A stretch of 6,176 bases of DNA from W0P33-017 sp963640395. GTDB lineage: Bacteria > Bacillota > Clostridia > Lachnospirales > Lachnospiraceae. The stretch is taken from positions 1-6,176 of the forward strand of contig CAVHZH010000109.1 of NCBI GenBank assembly GCA_963640395.1. The letters are read 5' to 3'. The position numbers and the translations under genes were made by a program. Below are positions 1 to 6,114 of this stretch, one piece after another (position 1 is the stretch's first letter; every line of letters starts with the position of its first letter). The notes below the pieces were generated by a model. That model was not told where the DNA came from. It did not search any database and saw only the letters and a list, made by a program, of their open reading frames with translations.

Positions 1-26
1 AGCACGAAACAATCCGTGTAACCGGA

Positions 27-59
27 GGTTCGGGTGTTTTGACACCCGAACCAATTTTT
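27..59 (+). terminator. Rho-independent terminator of a plus-strand transcript entering from the left
   Basis: A perfect 11-bp stem (27-37 with 42-52) closes a TTTG loop and is followed by AATTTTTATT, a U-tract on the plus strand. On the minus strand the stem is followed by TCCGGTTAC, with no U-tract, so it is oriented for a plus-strand gene that ends at or before the left edge. A TAA at 19-21 lies just ahead of the stem and could be that gene's stop. The clpB message, running the other way, meets this stem about 30 nt past its stop codon; the hairpin might protect its 3' end, but it lacks the tail of a canonical terminator in that direction. Confidence 0.78.
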
Positions 60-82
60 ATTCAAAATTTTTCGCATCCCTT

Positions 83-2671
83 TTATACACCGGCGCGCCT
101 TGCTGCCAGCACATCTCCATTTACATAAATCTCGATCGTATCTCCGGCATCGACCTGATCTGCCAGAATCAGCTTTGCTGCCAGCGTCTCTACGGTCTTT
201 TGCAGGTAACGCTTGAGCGGACGCGCTCCGTATACCGGATCGTATGCCTGCTCAATCACAAAATCCTCTGCCTCCGGTGTAAGTGCGACTGTCAGCTCAC
301 GGTCTGCCAGCCGGCTGTTCAAGTCAGCGAGCAGCAGGCGGACGATACCGCTGGTGTCTTTCTTTGTCAACGGTTTAAACAGGATCGTCTCATCCAACCG
401 GTTCAAAAACTCCGGCCGGAAAGCGCTCCGCAGCTCACTCATGACAGCCTCCTCTGCCTCCGGCTTGATATTGCCGTTCTCATCAATACCATCGAGCAGA
501 TACTGCGCACCTAAGTTTGAGGTCATGATCAGGATCGTATTTTTAAAGTCCACGGTACGACCCTGTGAGTCGGTGATACGTCCGTCGTCCAATACCTGCA
601 GCAATACGTTGAACACATCCGGATGCGCTTTTTCTACCTCATCAAACAGTACAACCGAGTACGGTTTTCTGCGCACAGCCTCTGTGAGCTGACCGCCCTC
701 CTCATATCCAACATATCCGGGAGGCGCTCCGATCAGACGGGATACCGAATGCTTCTCCATATACTCGCTCATGTCCAGACGTACCATATTCGTCTCATCG
801 TCGAACAGGCTCGCAGCCAATGCCTTTGCCAGCTCTGTTTTACCAACACCTGTAGGTCCCAAGAACAGGAACGAACCGATCGGCTTTGTCGGATCCTTGA
901 TACCCGCTTTGGAACGGATGATCGCCTCTGTGACACGTGTCACGCCCTCATTCTGTCCGATCACACGCTTATGCAGTTCTTCGTCCAGATGCAGGGTCTT
1001 ATTCCGCTCGGACTCATTCAGCTTCGCGACGGGAATACCTGTCCAGCGTGAAATAATCCTCGCGATCTCTTCCTCACTGACATTCTCATGGACGAGTGAC
1101 AGATCTTTATCCTTTACCGCATGCTCCTCGGACTCGAGCTGCTGCTGTAGCTGCGGCAGACGACCGTATTGCAGCTCTGCAGCTTTTTCCAGATCATAAT
1201 TCTGCTGTGCACTCTTGATGTCATTTTTGACCTGCTCAATCTCCTCGCGCAGCTTCTGTACCTTTTCAACAGATGCTTTCTCGTTTTCCCACTGAGCCTT
1301 CTTCGTTGAAAACTCATCCTTAAGCTCTGCCAGTTCCTTTTGCAGATTTGCCAGACGCTCTGCGGACAACCGGTCGGTCTCCTTTTTCAGTGCAGTTTCC
1401 TCAATCTGCAACTGCATAATCCTCCGGTTCAGCTCATCGAGCTCTGTCGGCATCGAATCCAGCTCCGTCTTGATCAGTGCGCACGCCTCATCGACCAGAT
1501 CAATCGCTTTATCAGGCAGGAAACGGTCGCTGATATACCGGTTGGACAATACGGCTGCCGAAACGAGCGCGCCGTCTGTGATCTTAACTCCGTGAAAGAC
1601 CTCGTAGCGCTCCTTCAAACCACGCAGGATCGAGATCGTATCCTCCACGGTCGGTTCCTCGACCATAACCGGCTGGAAACGACGCTCCAGTGCCGCATCC
1701 TTTTCAATATATTCACGGTATTCGTCCAGCGTTGTTGCACCGATACAATGCAGCTCGCCACGTGCCAGCATCGGCTTCAACAACTGTCCGGCATCCATCG
1801 CACCGTCTGTTTTTCCTGCTCCGACGATCGTGTGCAGTTCATCGATAAAGAGGATGATCTGTCCGTCGGAATTTTTGATGTCATCGAGCACCGCCTTTAA
1901 ACGCTCCTCGAACTCGCCACGGTATTTTGCACCTGCGACCAGCGCTCCCATATCCAGCGCAAACAGCTTTTTGTCCTTCAGTCCTTCCGGGACATCACCT
2001 TTGACGATACGCTGTGCCAGCCCTTCCACGACTGCCGTTTTGCCGACACCCGGCTCACCGATCAGGCACGGATTGTTTTTCGTCTTTCTCGACAGGATCC
2101 GAACGACATTCCGGATCTCCTCGTCTCGTCCGATGACCGGGTCGAGCTTCTGGTTTTTCGCCCGCTCTACCATATCGTAGCCGTATTTTTCCAGTGTATC
2201 ATAAGTGGCTTCGGGATTGTCGGTCGTCACGCGCTGGTTGCCACGCACGGTAGACAATGCTGTCAAAAAGCGGTCTCTCGTGATGCCGTACTCCTTCCAC
2301 AGCTCCTTCATCGCCTTATTCGGGTATTTCAGCAATGCTAAAAACAGATGCTCCACGGACACATACTCGTCACCGAGCGCCTTTGCCTCGTCCTCCGCAT
2401 GGATCAATACCTGATTTAAGTCTTTTCCGACAAAGACCTGTCCACCGCTCACCTTTACACGCGCAGCCAGCTTGCTCTCCGCATTATTTGTAAAATGTGA
2501 CAGTTGGATCTCCATTTTCTCGATCAGTTTCGGGATCAGTCCGTCCGGCTGATGCAGCAATGCGACTAACAAATGCTCCTGTTCGATCTCCTGATTTCCA
2601 TATTCGTATGCCAATTTTTCACAGTCATTGACTGCTTCGATTGATTTCTGCGTAAATTTCTGAATGTTCAT
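83..2671 (-). CDS. clpB: ATP-dependent chaperone ClpB (protein disaggregase)
   Basis: This is a cytosolic Hsp100 AAA+ hexamer that, with DnaK/DnaJ/GrpE, pulls polypeptides out of aggregates after heat stress. The 862-residue product matches the usual ClpB length (about 860). It has an N-terminal Clp repeat domain (about 1-145). NBD1 has Walker A GEPGVGKT (205-212), Walker B FIDE (D277, E278), pore-loop Tyr250 (KYRG) and Arg330/331 as arginine fingers. A Glu/Lys/Gln-rich coiled-coil middle domain (about 400-525) separates ClpB from ClpC and ClpA. NBD2 has Walker A GPTGVGKT (605-612), Walker B LFDE (D677, E678), pore loop GYVGY (652-656), Arg758 and the sensor-2 motif GARP (815-818). No ClpP-binding loop (IGF/L type) was noticed, as expected for a disaggregase. 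ATG at 2671 is chosen because AAAGGGGG lies 7-8 nt upstream; an in-frame ATG at 2689 would put that ribosome binding site inside the gene. No truncation or missing catalytic residue is seen. Confidence 0.98.
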   Translation of the reverse strand: MNIQKFTQKSIEAVNDCEKLAYEYGNQEIEQEHLLVALLHQPDGLIPKLIEKMEIQLSHFTNNAESKLAARVKVSGGQVFVGKDLNQVLIHAEDEAKALGDEYVSVEHLFLALLKYPNKAMKELWKEYGITRDRFLTALSTVRGNQRVTTDNPEATYDTLEKYGYDMVERAKNQKLDPVIGRDEEIRNVVRILSRKTKNNPCLIGEPGVGKTAVVEGLAQRIVKGDVPEGLKDKKLFALDMGALVAGAKYRGEFEERLKAVLDDIKNSDGQIILFIDELHTIVGAGKTDGAMDAGQLLKPMLARGELHCIGATTLDEYREYIEKDAALERRFQPVMVEEPTVEDTISILRGLKERYEVFHGVKITDGALVSAAVLSNRYISDRFLPDKAIDLVDEACALIKTELDSMPTELDELNRRIMQLQIEETALKKETDRLSAERLANLQKELAELKDEFSTKKAQWENEKASVEKVQKLREEIEQVKNDIKSAQQNYDLEKAAELQYGRLPQLQQQLESEEHAVKDKDLSLVHENVSEEEIARIISRWTGIPVAKLNESERNKTLHLDEELHKRVIGQNEGVTRVTEAIIRSKAGIKDPTKPIGSFLFLGPTGVGKTELAKALAASLFDDETNMVRLDMSEYMEKHSVSRLIGAPPGYVGYEEGGQLTEAVRRKPYSVVLFDEVEKAHPDVFNVLLQVLDDGRITDSQGRTVDFKNTILIMTSNLGAQYLLDGIDENGNIKPEAEEAVMSELRSAFRPEFLNRLDETILFKPLTKKDTSGIVRLLLADLNSRLADRELTVALTPEAEDFVIEQAYDPVYGARPLKRYLQKTVETLAAKLILADQVDAGDTIEIYVNGDVLAARRAGV

Positions 2672-2731
2672 AAAAGTTCCCCCTTTCATGATGCTATATC
2701 AAAAGGAATTCTATTTCTCCTTATGTCAATC

Positions 2732-2760
2732 ATTATACTCCGTAAATTAGCACTCGTCAA
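2732..2760 (-). promoter_or_regulatory. Sigma-A promoter of clpB
   Basis: Read on the minus strand, the -35 hexamer is TTGACG (2760-2755), the spacer is 17 bp, and the -10 hexamer is a perfect TATAAT (2737-2732). Transcription should start near 2725, giving a leader of about 50 nt before the ATG at 2671. The -35 box lies within the CIRCE operator, so HrcA bound there would block RNA polymerase. Confidence 0.88.
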
Positions 2761-2773
2761 GTGAGAGTGCTAA
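2747..2773. promoter_or_regulatory. CIRCE element (HrcA operator)
   Basis: The sequence is TTAGCACTC (2747-2755), nine bases, then GAGTGCTAA (2765-2773). Both arms match the CIRCE consensus exactly. CIRCE is the binding site of HrcA, the heat-labile repressor of groESL and dnaK operons in Firmicutes. Here it covers the -35 region of the clpB promoter, so clpB is predicted to be derepressed on heat shock. The diverging promoter at 2828-2856 has its -35 box 55 bp away, so HrcA is less likely to affect it. Confidence 0.96.
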
Positions 2774-2827
2774 CAATTCACACTTTTTTCATAAATTAAG
2801 GAAACCCGTCCGCAGCTATCCTGACCA

Positions 2828-2856
2828 TTGACAGCCATTCCTGTTCTTTCTATAAT
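2828..2856 (+). promoter_or_regulatory. Perfect consensus sigma-A promoter for the structured RNA / methyltransferase transcript
   Basis: TTGACA (2828-2833), a 17-bp spacer and TATAAT (2851-2856) match the vegetative consensus at all twelve positions with ideal spacing. The predicted start is near 2863. No inverted repeat or operator overlaps it, which suggests strong, constitutive transcription. It points away from clpB into a region with no credible protein gene until 3469. Confidence 0.9.
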
Positions 2857-2862
2857 AATATG

Positions 2863-3420
2863 AGTTATGTCTGGTTGGCTTACGAACACTTTGATACTCG
2901 GAGCAAGTGCATCTATAAGGTGTGGCACGCTTGTGCTTACATGTCGCGTTACATTATGAGTGTTTTCACAATGCGTAACGTAGGGCTGGCGGCGGTCACA
3001 CCAGTATCCCGCTCAGACTGCTCCAATTGCCCGGCGGTGTCTCGCTTTGTTTTGCCAAGTACCGCTGGTTTTGTCTACAAGCTCGCACTTCGCCGGACAA
3101 ACGTCGCATCTGACGGGAACTGATGCACCTGCCGCCAGCAGCCATATTTTACATGGCGTGAAAGCATTCACAGCGTAAAGCGGCATGTGAGCACAAGCAT
3201 ACCATCCGTTGTGGATGCAGCGCGAGCAAAGTCATGTCTGATTTTGCTGCCTTTGCACGATGGAGATGAGACTTATAACTCGTGGAAGCCTTTGCTGAAC
3301 ACGAGTTAGGTTTTACTAAGGCTCATCGGAATGGGTCGTGCAACGAAAGCAAAACAGACATGCTTGCGGGGAGCTGCAATACGAAAGTTCGTGCTCACAT
3401 GCCTCGAAATATTACATAAA
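2863..3420 (+). ncRNA. Candidate large structured RNA (about 550 nt), free-standing or a leader
   Basis: No protein-coding gene is credible here, yet complementary segments are dense. Helices seen directly, all exact unless noted, in the 5' part: 2904-2910 with 2925-2933 (2-nt bulge); 2947-2952 with 2975-2980; 2985-2993 with 3131-3139 (9 bp); 2998-3002 with 3036-3040; 3070-3075 with 3096-3101; and back-to-back hairpins 3141-3157 and 3158-3171. In the 3' part: 3182-3194 with 3391-3403 (13 bp), continued inward by 3195-3200 with 3360-3365; hairpin 3203-3217; hairpin 3225-3248 (10 bp with one G-U); and a nested arm 3253-3343. TTATGT (2865-2870) and ACATAA (3414-3419) could close the ends. It does not look like RNase P RNA, tmRNA, 6S, SRP RNA, a T-box or a cobalamin riboswitch. 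Size and complexity recall ornate RNAs such as ROOL, GOLLD or OLE, but I cannot assign it to any. Boundaries are inferred from the promoter and the outermost helices. Confidence 0.72.
3253..3343 (+). other. Nested long arm within the structured RNA
   Basis: Four exact helices stack in order. TTGCACGA (3253-3260) pairs with TCGTGCAA (3336-3343). GATGAG (3265-3270) pairs with CTCATC (3322-3327). CTTA (3272-3275) pairs with TAAG (3317-3320). TAACTCGTG (3276-3284) pairs with CACGAGTTA (3300-3308). The terminal loop can form a further AGC-CTTT-GCT mini-hairpin (3287-3296). Together this is 27 bp of ordered pairing with small internal loops, the clearest single structural element in the region. Confidence 0.75.
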
Positions 3421-3468
3421 ATAGTTCCACAAACACCTAATAAAATCTGTCATAAAAAGGAGACACCC

Positions 3469-4650
3469 ATGTCCGATCTGACCCAGAGCCTTGCCGCGAT
3501 CCTCGACACTGCACCGCAGCGTCTGATTCTCAGCAAGCAGGCATCCAAAACACAGTCCTATCGAAAGGTAACAATCGAAAAAATAGAGAAAAACAAAAAA
3601 ACAGACGGCGGTTATTACCAGATCGCCCAGTACACGCAAAAGCAGGTGTTCCACGAGAACTGTACACCGGACGAGCTCGCAGACTACCTGCGGCAGACGA
3701 TGGGTACACAGTTTTTACAGTTGAATGCATGGTCCAACGGGCAGGAGCACCAGCTTCTGATGTCAAAAAAAGGGACTGTCACCTACAAAAAAAAGATCGT
3801 CCCCAATGCCACACAGCCCAGACCCTCCAGTCCGCACAACCGGCAAAAGCATTATCTGCTGCAGGAGGGCGACCAGATCCCCCCACTCATCGACATGGGA
3901 ATCTTTACAAAGGAGGGGAAAGTCGTACACTCCATGTATGACAAATTCCGCCAGATCAACCGTTTTATCGAGCTGATCGACGATGCTGCCGGAAACGTCA
4001 CCCGCGACTGCTGGCATATCATCGATTTTGGCTGCGGCAAATCCTATCTGACATTTATCCTGTATTATTATTTCACCGAGATCAAAAAACAACCGGTAGA
4101 GATCATCGGTCTGGATCTCAAAGCAGACGTGATCGAAAAATGTAACCGTGCCGCGCAGAATTACGGTTACGACCACCTGCATTTTGAGCTCGGCGACATC
4201 AACGGATATCAGGCACCGTTTTCTGTCGATATGGTCGTAGCGCTCCACGCCTGTGACACTGCCACTGACTATGCGCTGTACAATGCGGTCTGCTGGAACG
4301 CGGACATGATCTTCTCCGTTCCCTGCTGCCAGCATGAATTGAATCACCAGATGCACACGGATGCGCTTTCACTGTTTACACGCTATGGCATCATACAGGA
4401 ACGCACCGCCGCACTGATGACCGACGCAATCCGCGCCAACCTGCTCACCTGTATGGGCTATAAAACGCAGCTACTTGAATTCGTCGATCTCAGCCACACA
4501 CCCAAAAACCTGCTCATCCGCGCAGTCAGACAGCCGTCCGTCTCAAAAAAGACCTGTATTGAGCGACTTGACGAGGTACACACGGTCATGGAGCAATTCC
4601 ATGTGCAACCCACGCTGTACACGCTGTTAGACGCATCCGGAAGACTCTGA
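3469..4650 (+). CDS. Class I SAM-dependent methyltransferase, Methyltransf_32 type, substrate unknown
   Basis: The 393-residue protein has a class I Rossmann methyltransferase domain in its C-terminal two thirds. Motif I is DFGCGKSYLTF (186-196), the SAM-binding glycine loop. The acidic residue after strand 2 is Asp216 in GLDLKAD. Strand 4 ends in ALHACDTATDYAL (258-270), followed by VPCCQHELN (284-292). The HACDTATD and PCCQHEL signatures are typical of the family that also holds eukaryotic METTL25-like and Trm13-like proteins (Methyltransf_32). An RNA target is plausible but not shown. The N-terminal 130 residues are polar and Lys/Gln-rich, with no fold I recognise and no signal peptide or membrane segment. 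ATG at 3469 is chosen because AAAAAGGAGA ends 5 nt upstream; the longer frame from 3331 begins inside the RNA arm without a ribosome binding site. Lys codons are mostly AAA, unlike the dehydrogenase downstream. No separate promoter was found, so transcription probably comes from 2828-2856. Confidence 0.9.
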   Translation: MSDLTQSLAAILDTAPQRLILSKQASKTQSYRKVTIEKIEKNKKTDGGYYQIAQYTQKQVFHENCTPDELADYLRQTMGTQFLQLNAWSNGQEHQLLMSKKGTVTYKKKIVPNATQPRPSSPHNRQKHYLLQEGDQIPPLIDMGIFTKEGKVVHSMYDKFRQINRFIELIDDAAGNVTRDCWHIIDFGCGKSYLTFILYYYFTEIKKQPVEIIGLDLKADVIEKCNRAAQNYGYDHLHFELGDINGYQAPFSVDMVVALHACDTATDYALYNAVCWNADMIFSVPCCQHELNHQMHTDALSLFTRYGIIQERTAALMTDAIRANLLTCMGYKTQLLEFVDLSHTPKNLLIRAVRQPSVSKKTCIERLDEVHTVMEQFHVQPTLYTLLDASGRL

Positions 4651-4727
4651 CAGCCGCTGACTGACAGCCCTCTTTTTCTACAAATCTGCCAATCGTTTTG
4701 TCAATAGATGTATGCAAAATAATACAC

Positions 4728-4770
4728 AAAAAAGGGCTGGAATAGTTCACAAACTTTCCAGCTCTTTTTT
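4728..4770 (+). terminator. Strong Rho-independent terminator after the methyltransferase gene
   Basis: GGGCTGGAA (4734-4742) pairs with TTCCAGCTC (4756-4764) with one G-U. The loop can add AGTT (4744-4747) with AACT (4752-4755) around CACA. An A6 tract (4728-4733) precedes the stem and a T6 tract (4765-4770) follows it, so the hairpin could work in both directions. It lies 77 nt past the methyltransferase stop and before the alcohol dehydrogenase promoter, so it separates the two same-strand genes into different transcripts. The 77 nt between stop and stem show no gene. Confidence 0.92.
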
Positions 4771-4784
4771 AGTGCTTTCGCGCA

Positions 4785-4813
4785 TTGACTGCATATTATC
4801 GGTATGTTAAAAT
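4785..4813 (+). promoter_or_regulatory. Extended -10 sigma-A promoter of the alcohol dehydrogenase gene
   Basis: TTGACT (4785-4790), a 17-bp spacer and TAAAAT (4808-4813) form a near-consensus promoter. TGT immediately before the -10 box supplies an extended -10 TGn element. The predicted start is near 4820, giving a leader of about 70 nt. The -10 box lies inside the Rex-type palindrome at 4804-4821. Confidence 0.85.
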
Positions 4814-4821
4814 TTTAACAA
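4804..4821. promoter_or_regulatory. Rex (redox-sensing repressor) operator
   Basis: The 18 bases read ATGTTAA-AATT-TTAACAA. This matches the Rex consensus TTGTTAA-N4-TTAACAA at every defined position except the first, and 4805-4820 is an uninterrupted 16-bp palindrome. Rex binds such sites when NADH is low and releases them when the NADH/NAD+ ratio rises; in Clostridia its known targets include alcohol dehydrogenases and butyrate/butanol genes. The site covers the -10 box and the predicted start, the expected position for a repressor. Rex itself is not encoded in this window. Confidence 0.88.
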
Positions 4822-4890
4822 CTAGTAATTTGAAAGCATTCCATACATATGACTGCTTTCGCACTTCACGAAATAGGAGGGTTTTACATT

Positions 4891-6114
4891 ATGGCAAGAT
4901 TTACACTCCCCAGAGATCTCTATCATGGAAAAGGAGCTTTAGCGGCACTAAAGACATTTGAAGGAAAGCGCGCGATCATCTGTGTCGGCGGTGGCTCAAT
5001 GAAGCGCTTTGGATTTTTAGATCGTGCAATCGGCTACTTGAAGGAAGCCGGCATGGAGGTTGAAGTATTTGAAGGCATCGAGCCTGATCCTTCTGTAGAG
5101 ACTGTTATGCGTGGCGCAGCAGTTATGGAGAAATTCCAGCCCGACTGGATCGTAGCTATGGGCGGCGGTTCACCGATCGATGCTGCAAAGGCTATGTGGA
5201 TCAAATATGAGTACCCGGATTGCACATTCGAGGACATGTGTAAGGTATTCGGTCTGCCGAAGCTGCGCACAAAGGCTCATTTCTGTGCAATTTCTTCTAC
5301 ATCCGGTACGGCTACAGAGGTGACTGCATTCTCGATCATCACCAACTATCAGGATCGTATCAAATATCCGATCGCTGACTTCGAGATCACTCCCGATGTA
5401 GCTATCGTTGATCCCGAGCTTGCAGAGACAATGCCCCAGAAGCTGGTAGCGCACACCGGCATGGATGCGATCACACACGCAATCGAGGCTTATGTATCTA
5501 CCGCAAACTGCAATTATACCGATCCGTTAGCCATCCACGCGATCGAAATGATCATAAACGACCTCGTTCCCTCTTACAACGGTGATATGGCTGCCCGTGA
5601 CCGTATGCATGATGCACAGTGTCTGGCAGGTATGGCATTCTCAAATGCCCTGCTCGGTATCGTTCACTCTATGGCACACAAGACCGGTGCTGCGTTTGAG
5701 GACTACGGCGCACACATCATTCACGGTGCTGCAAATGCTATGTATCTGCCGAAGGTCATCGCATTCAATGCAAAAAATGAGACTGCAAAGAAGCGCTACG
5801 GCGTGATCGTTGACTACATGGGAATCGCCGACAAGAGCGCATCCGACGATGACAAGGTAGCTGCTCTGATCGCTTATGTCCGCAAGATGAACGATGACCT
5901 GAATATTCCTCACGGCATCAAATATTACGGCGCTGACAGCTATCCGACCGAGAACGGTTTCGTACCCGAGGAAGTATTCTTAGAGAGACTTCCCGAGATC
6001 GCTGCAAATGCTATCTTAGATGCGTGCACCGGCTCGAACCCTCGTATTCCTTCACAGGAAGAAATGGAGAAGTTACTGAAGTGCTGCTACTATGATACTG
6101 AAGTCGATTTCTAG
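4891..6114 (+). CDS. Iron-containing alcohol dehydrogenase, clostridial butanol-dehydrogenase type
   Basis: This cytosolic enzyme should reduce short-chain aldehydes to alcohols (or the reverse) as an electron sink in fermentation. The 407-residue length fits group III (iron) alcohol dehydrogenases, and the whole sequence strongly recalls NADPH-dependent butanol dehydrogenases of solventogenic clostridia. Cofactor motif GGGSPIDAAK is at 91-100, and STSGTATEVT (135-144) follows. Predicted metal ligands by comparison with E. coli FucO are Asp192 and His196 (MDAITHAIEAY), His259 (GIVHSMAH) and His278 (HGAANA); His263 matches the conserved nearby histidine. The position matching FucO Asp39, which favours NAD, is Gly33 here, so NADP(H) is the likelier cofactor (inference). 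The stretch between His263 and His278 (AAFEDYGAHII) is longer than in FucO. ATG at 4891 follows AGGAGG (4875-4880) by 10 nt; the in-frame ATG at 4849 lies before that site. Lys is mostly AAG, suggesting high expression. It is monocistronic between the 4728-4770 terminator and the stop-adjacent hairpin, and probably Rex-regulated. Confidence 0.95.
   Translation: MARFTLPRDLYHGKGALAALKTFEGKRAIICVGGGSMKRFGFLDRAIGYLKEAGMEVEVFEGIEPDPSVETVMRGAAVMEKFQPDWIVAMGGGSPIDAAKAMWIKYEYPDCTFEDMCKVFGLPKLRTKAHFCAISSTSGTATEVTAFSIITNYQDRIKYPIADFEITPDVAIVDPELAETMPQKLVAHTGMDAITHAIEAYVSTANCNYTDPLAIHAIEMIINDLVPSYNGDMAARDRMHDAQCLAGMAFSNALLGIVHSMAHKTGAAFEDYGAHIIHGAANAMYLPKVIAFNAKNETAKKRYGVIVDYMGIADKSASDDDKVAALIAYVRKMNDDLNIPHGIKYYGADSYPTENGFVPEEVFLERLPEIAANAILDACTGSNPRIPSQEEMEKLLKCCYYDTEVDF

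Noticed and set aside
1..21. Frame ending in TAA at 19-21, possible 3' end of a plus-strand gene
   Set aside because: Its position just before a plus-strand terminator is suggestive, but seven codons give no information on identity, and an RNA gene would fit equally well.
1340..1900. Long plus-strand frame opposite clpB
   Set aside because: Cys- and Gln-rich translation typical of the antisense of a conserved gene; the opposite strand encodes intact ClpB NBD1 and middle domain.
2672..2689. Six-codon extension of ClpB (MKGGTF)
   Set aside because: These codons are the ribosome binding site itself; ClpB proteins begin at MNIQKFT-like sequence.
2860..3123. Open frame of 87 codons on the plus strand
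   Set aside because: Its ATG lies before the predicted transcription start and directly abuts the -10 box, there is no ribosome binding site, and the translation resembles no protein family. It overlaps several long-range RNA helices.
2863..3420. T-box, cobalamin riboswitch, RNase P RNA or tmRNA identity for the structured region
   Set aside because: I could not find the T-box sequence, the B12 box, the RNase P GAGGAAAGTCC core or the tmRNA 5' end in it.
3331..3468. 46-codon N-terminal extension of the methyltransferase
   Set aside because: The upstream ATG sits inside the nested RNA arm with no ribosome binding site, whereas the ATG at 3469 has AAAAAGGAGA at good spacing.
3763..4356. Long open frame on the minus strand opposite the methyltransferase
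   Set aside because: It is antisense to a gene with clear SAM-binding motifs, has no recognisable motifs of its own, and lacks a promoter.
4698..4725. TTGTCA followed by TAATAC as a promoter upstream of the 4728-4770 hairpin, which would make that hairpin an attenuator
   Set aside because: The -10 match is poor, and a much better promoter lies downstream of the hairpin at 4785-4813.
4849..4890. 14-codon N-terminal extension of the alcohol dehydrogenase
   Set aside because: The AGGAGG at 4875-4880 would lie inside the gene, and family members start at the MxRFTLPRD-type sequence encoded from 4891.
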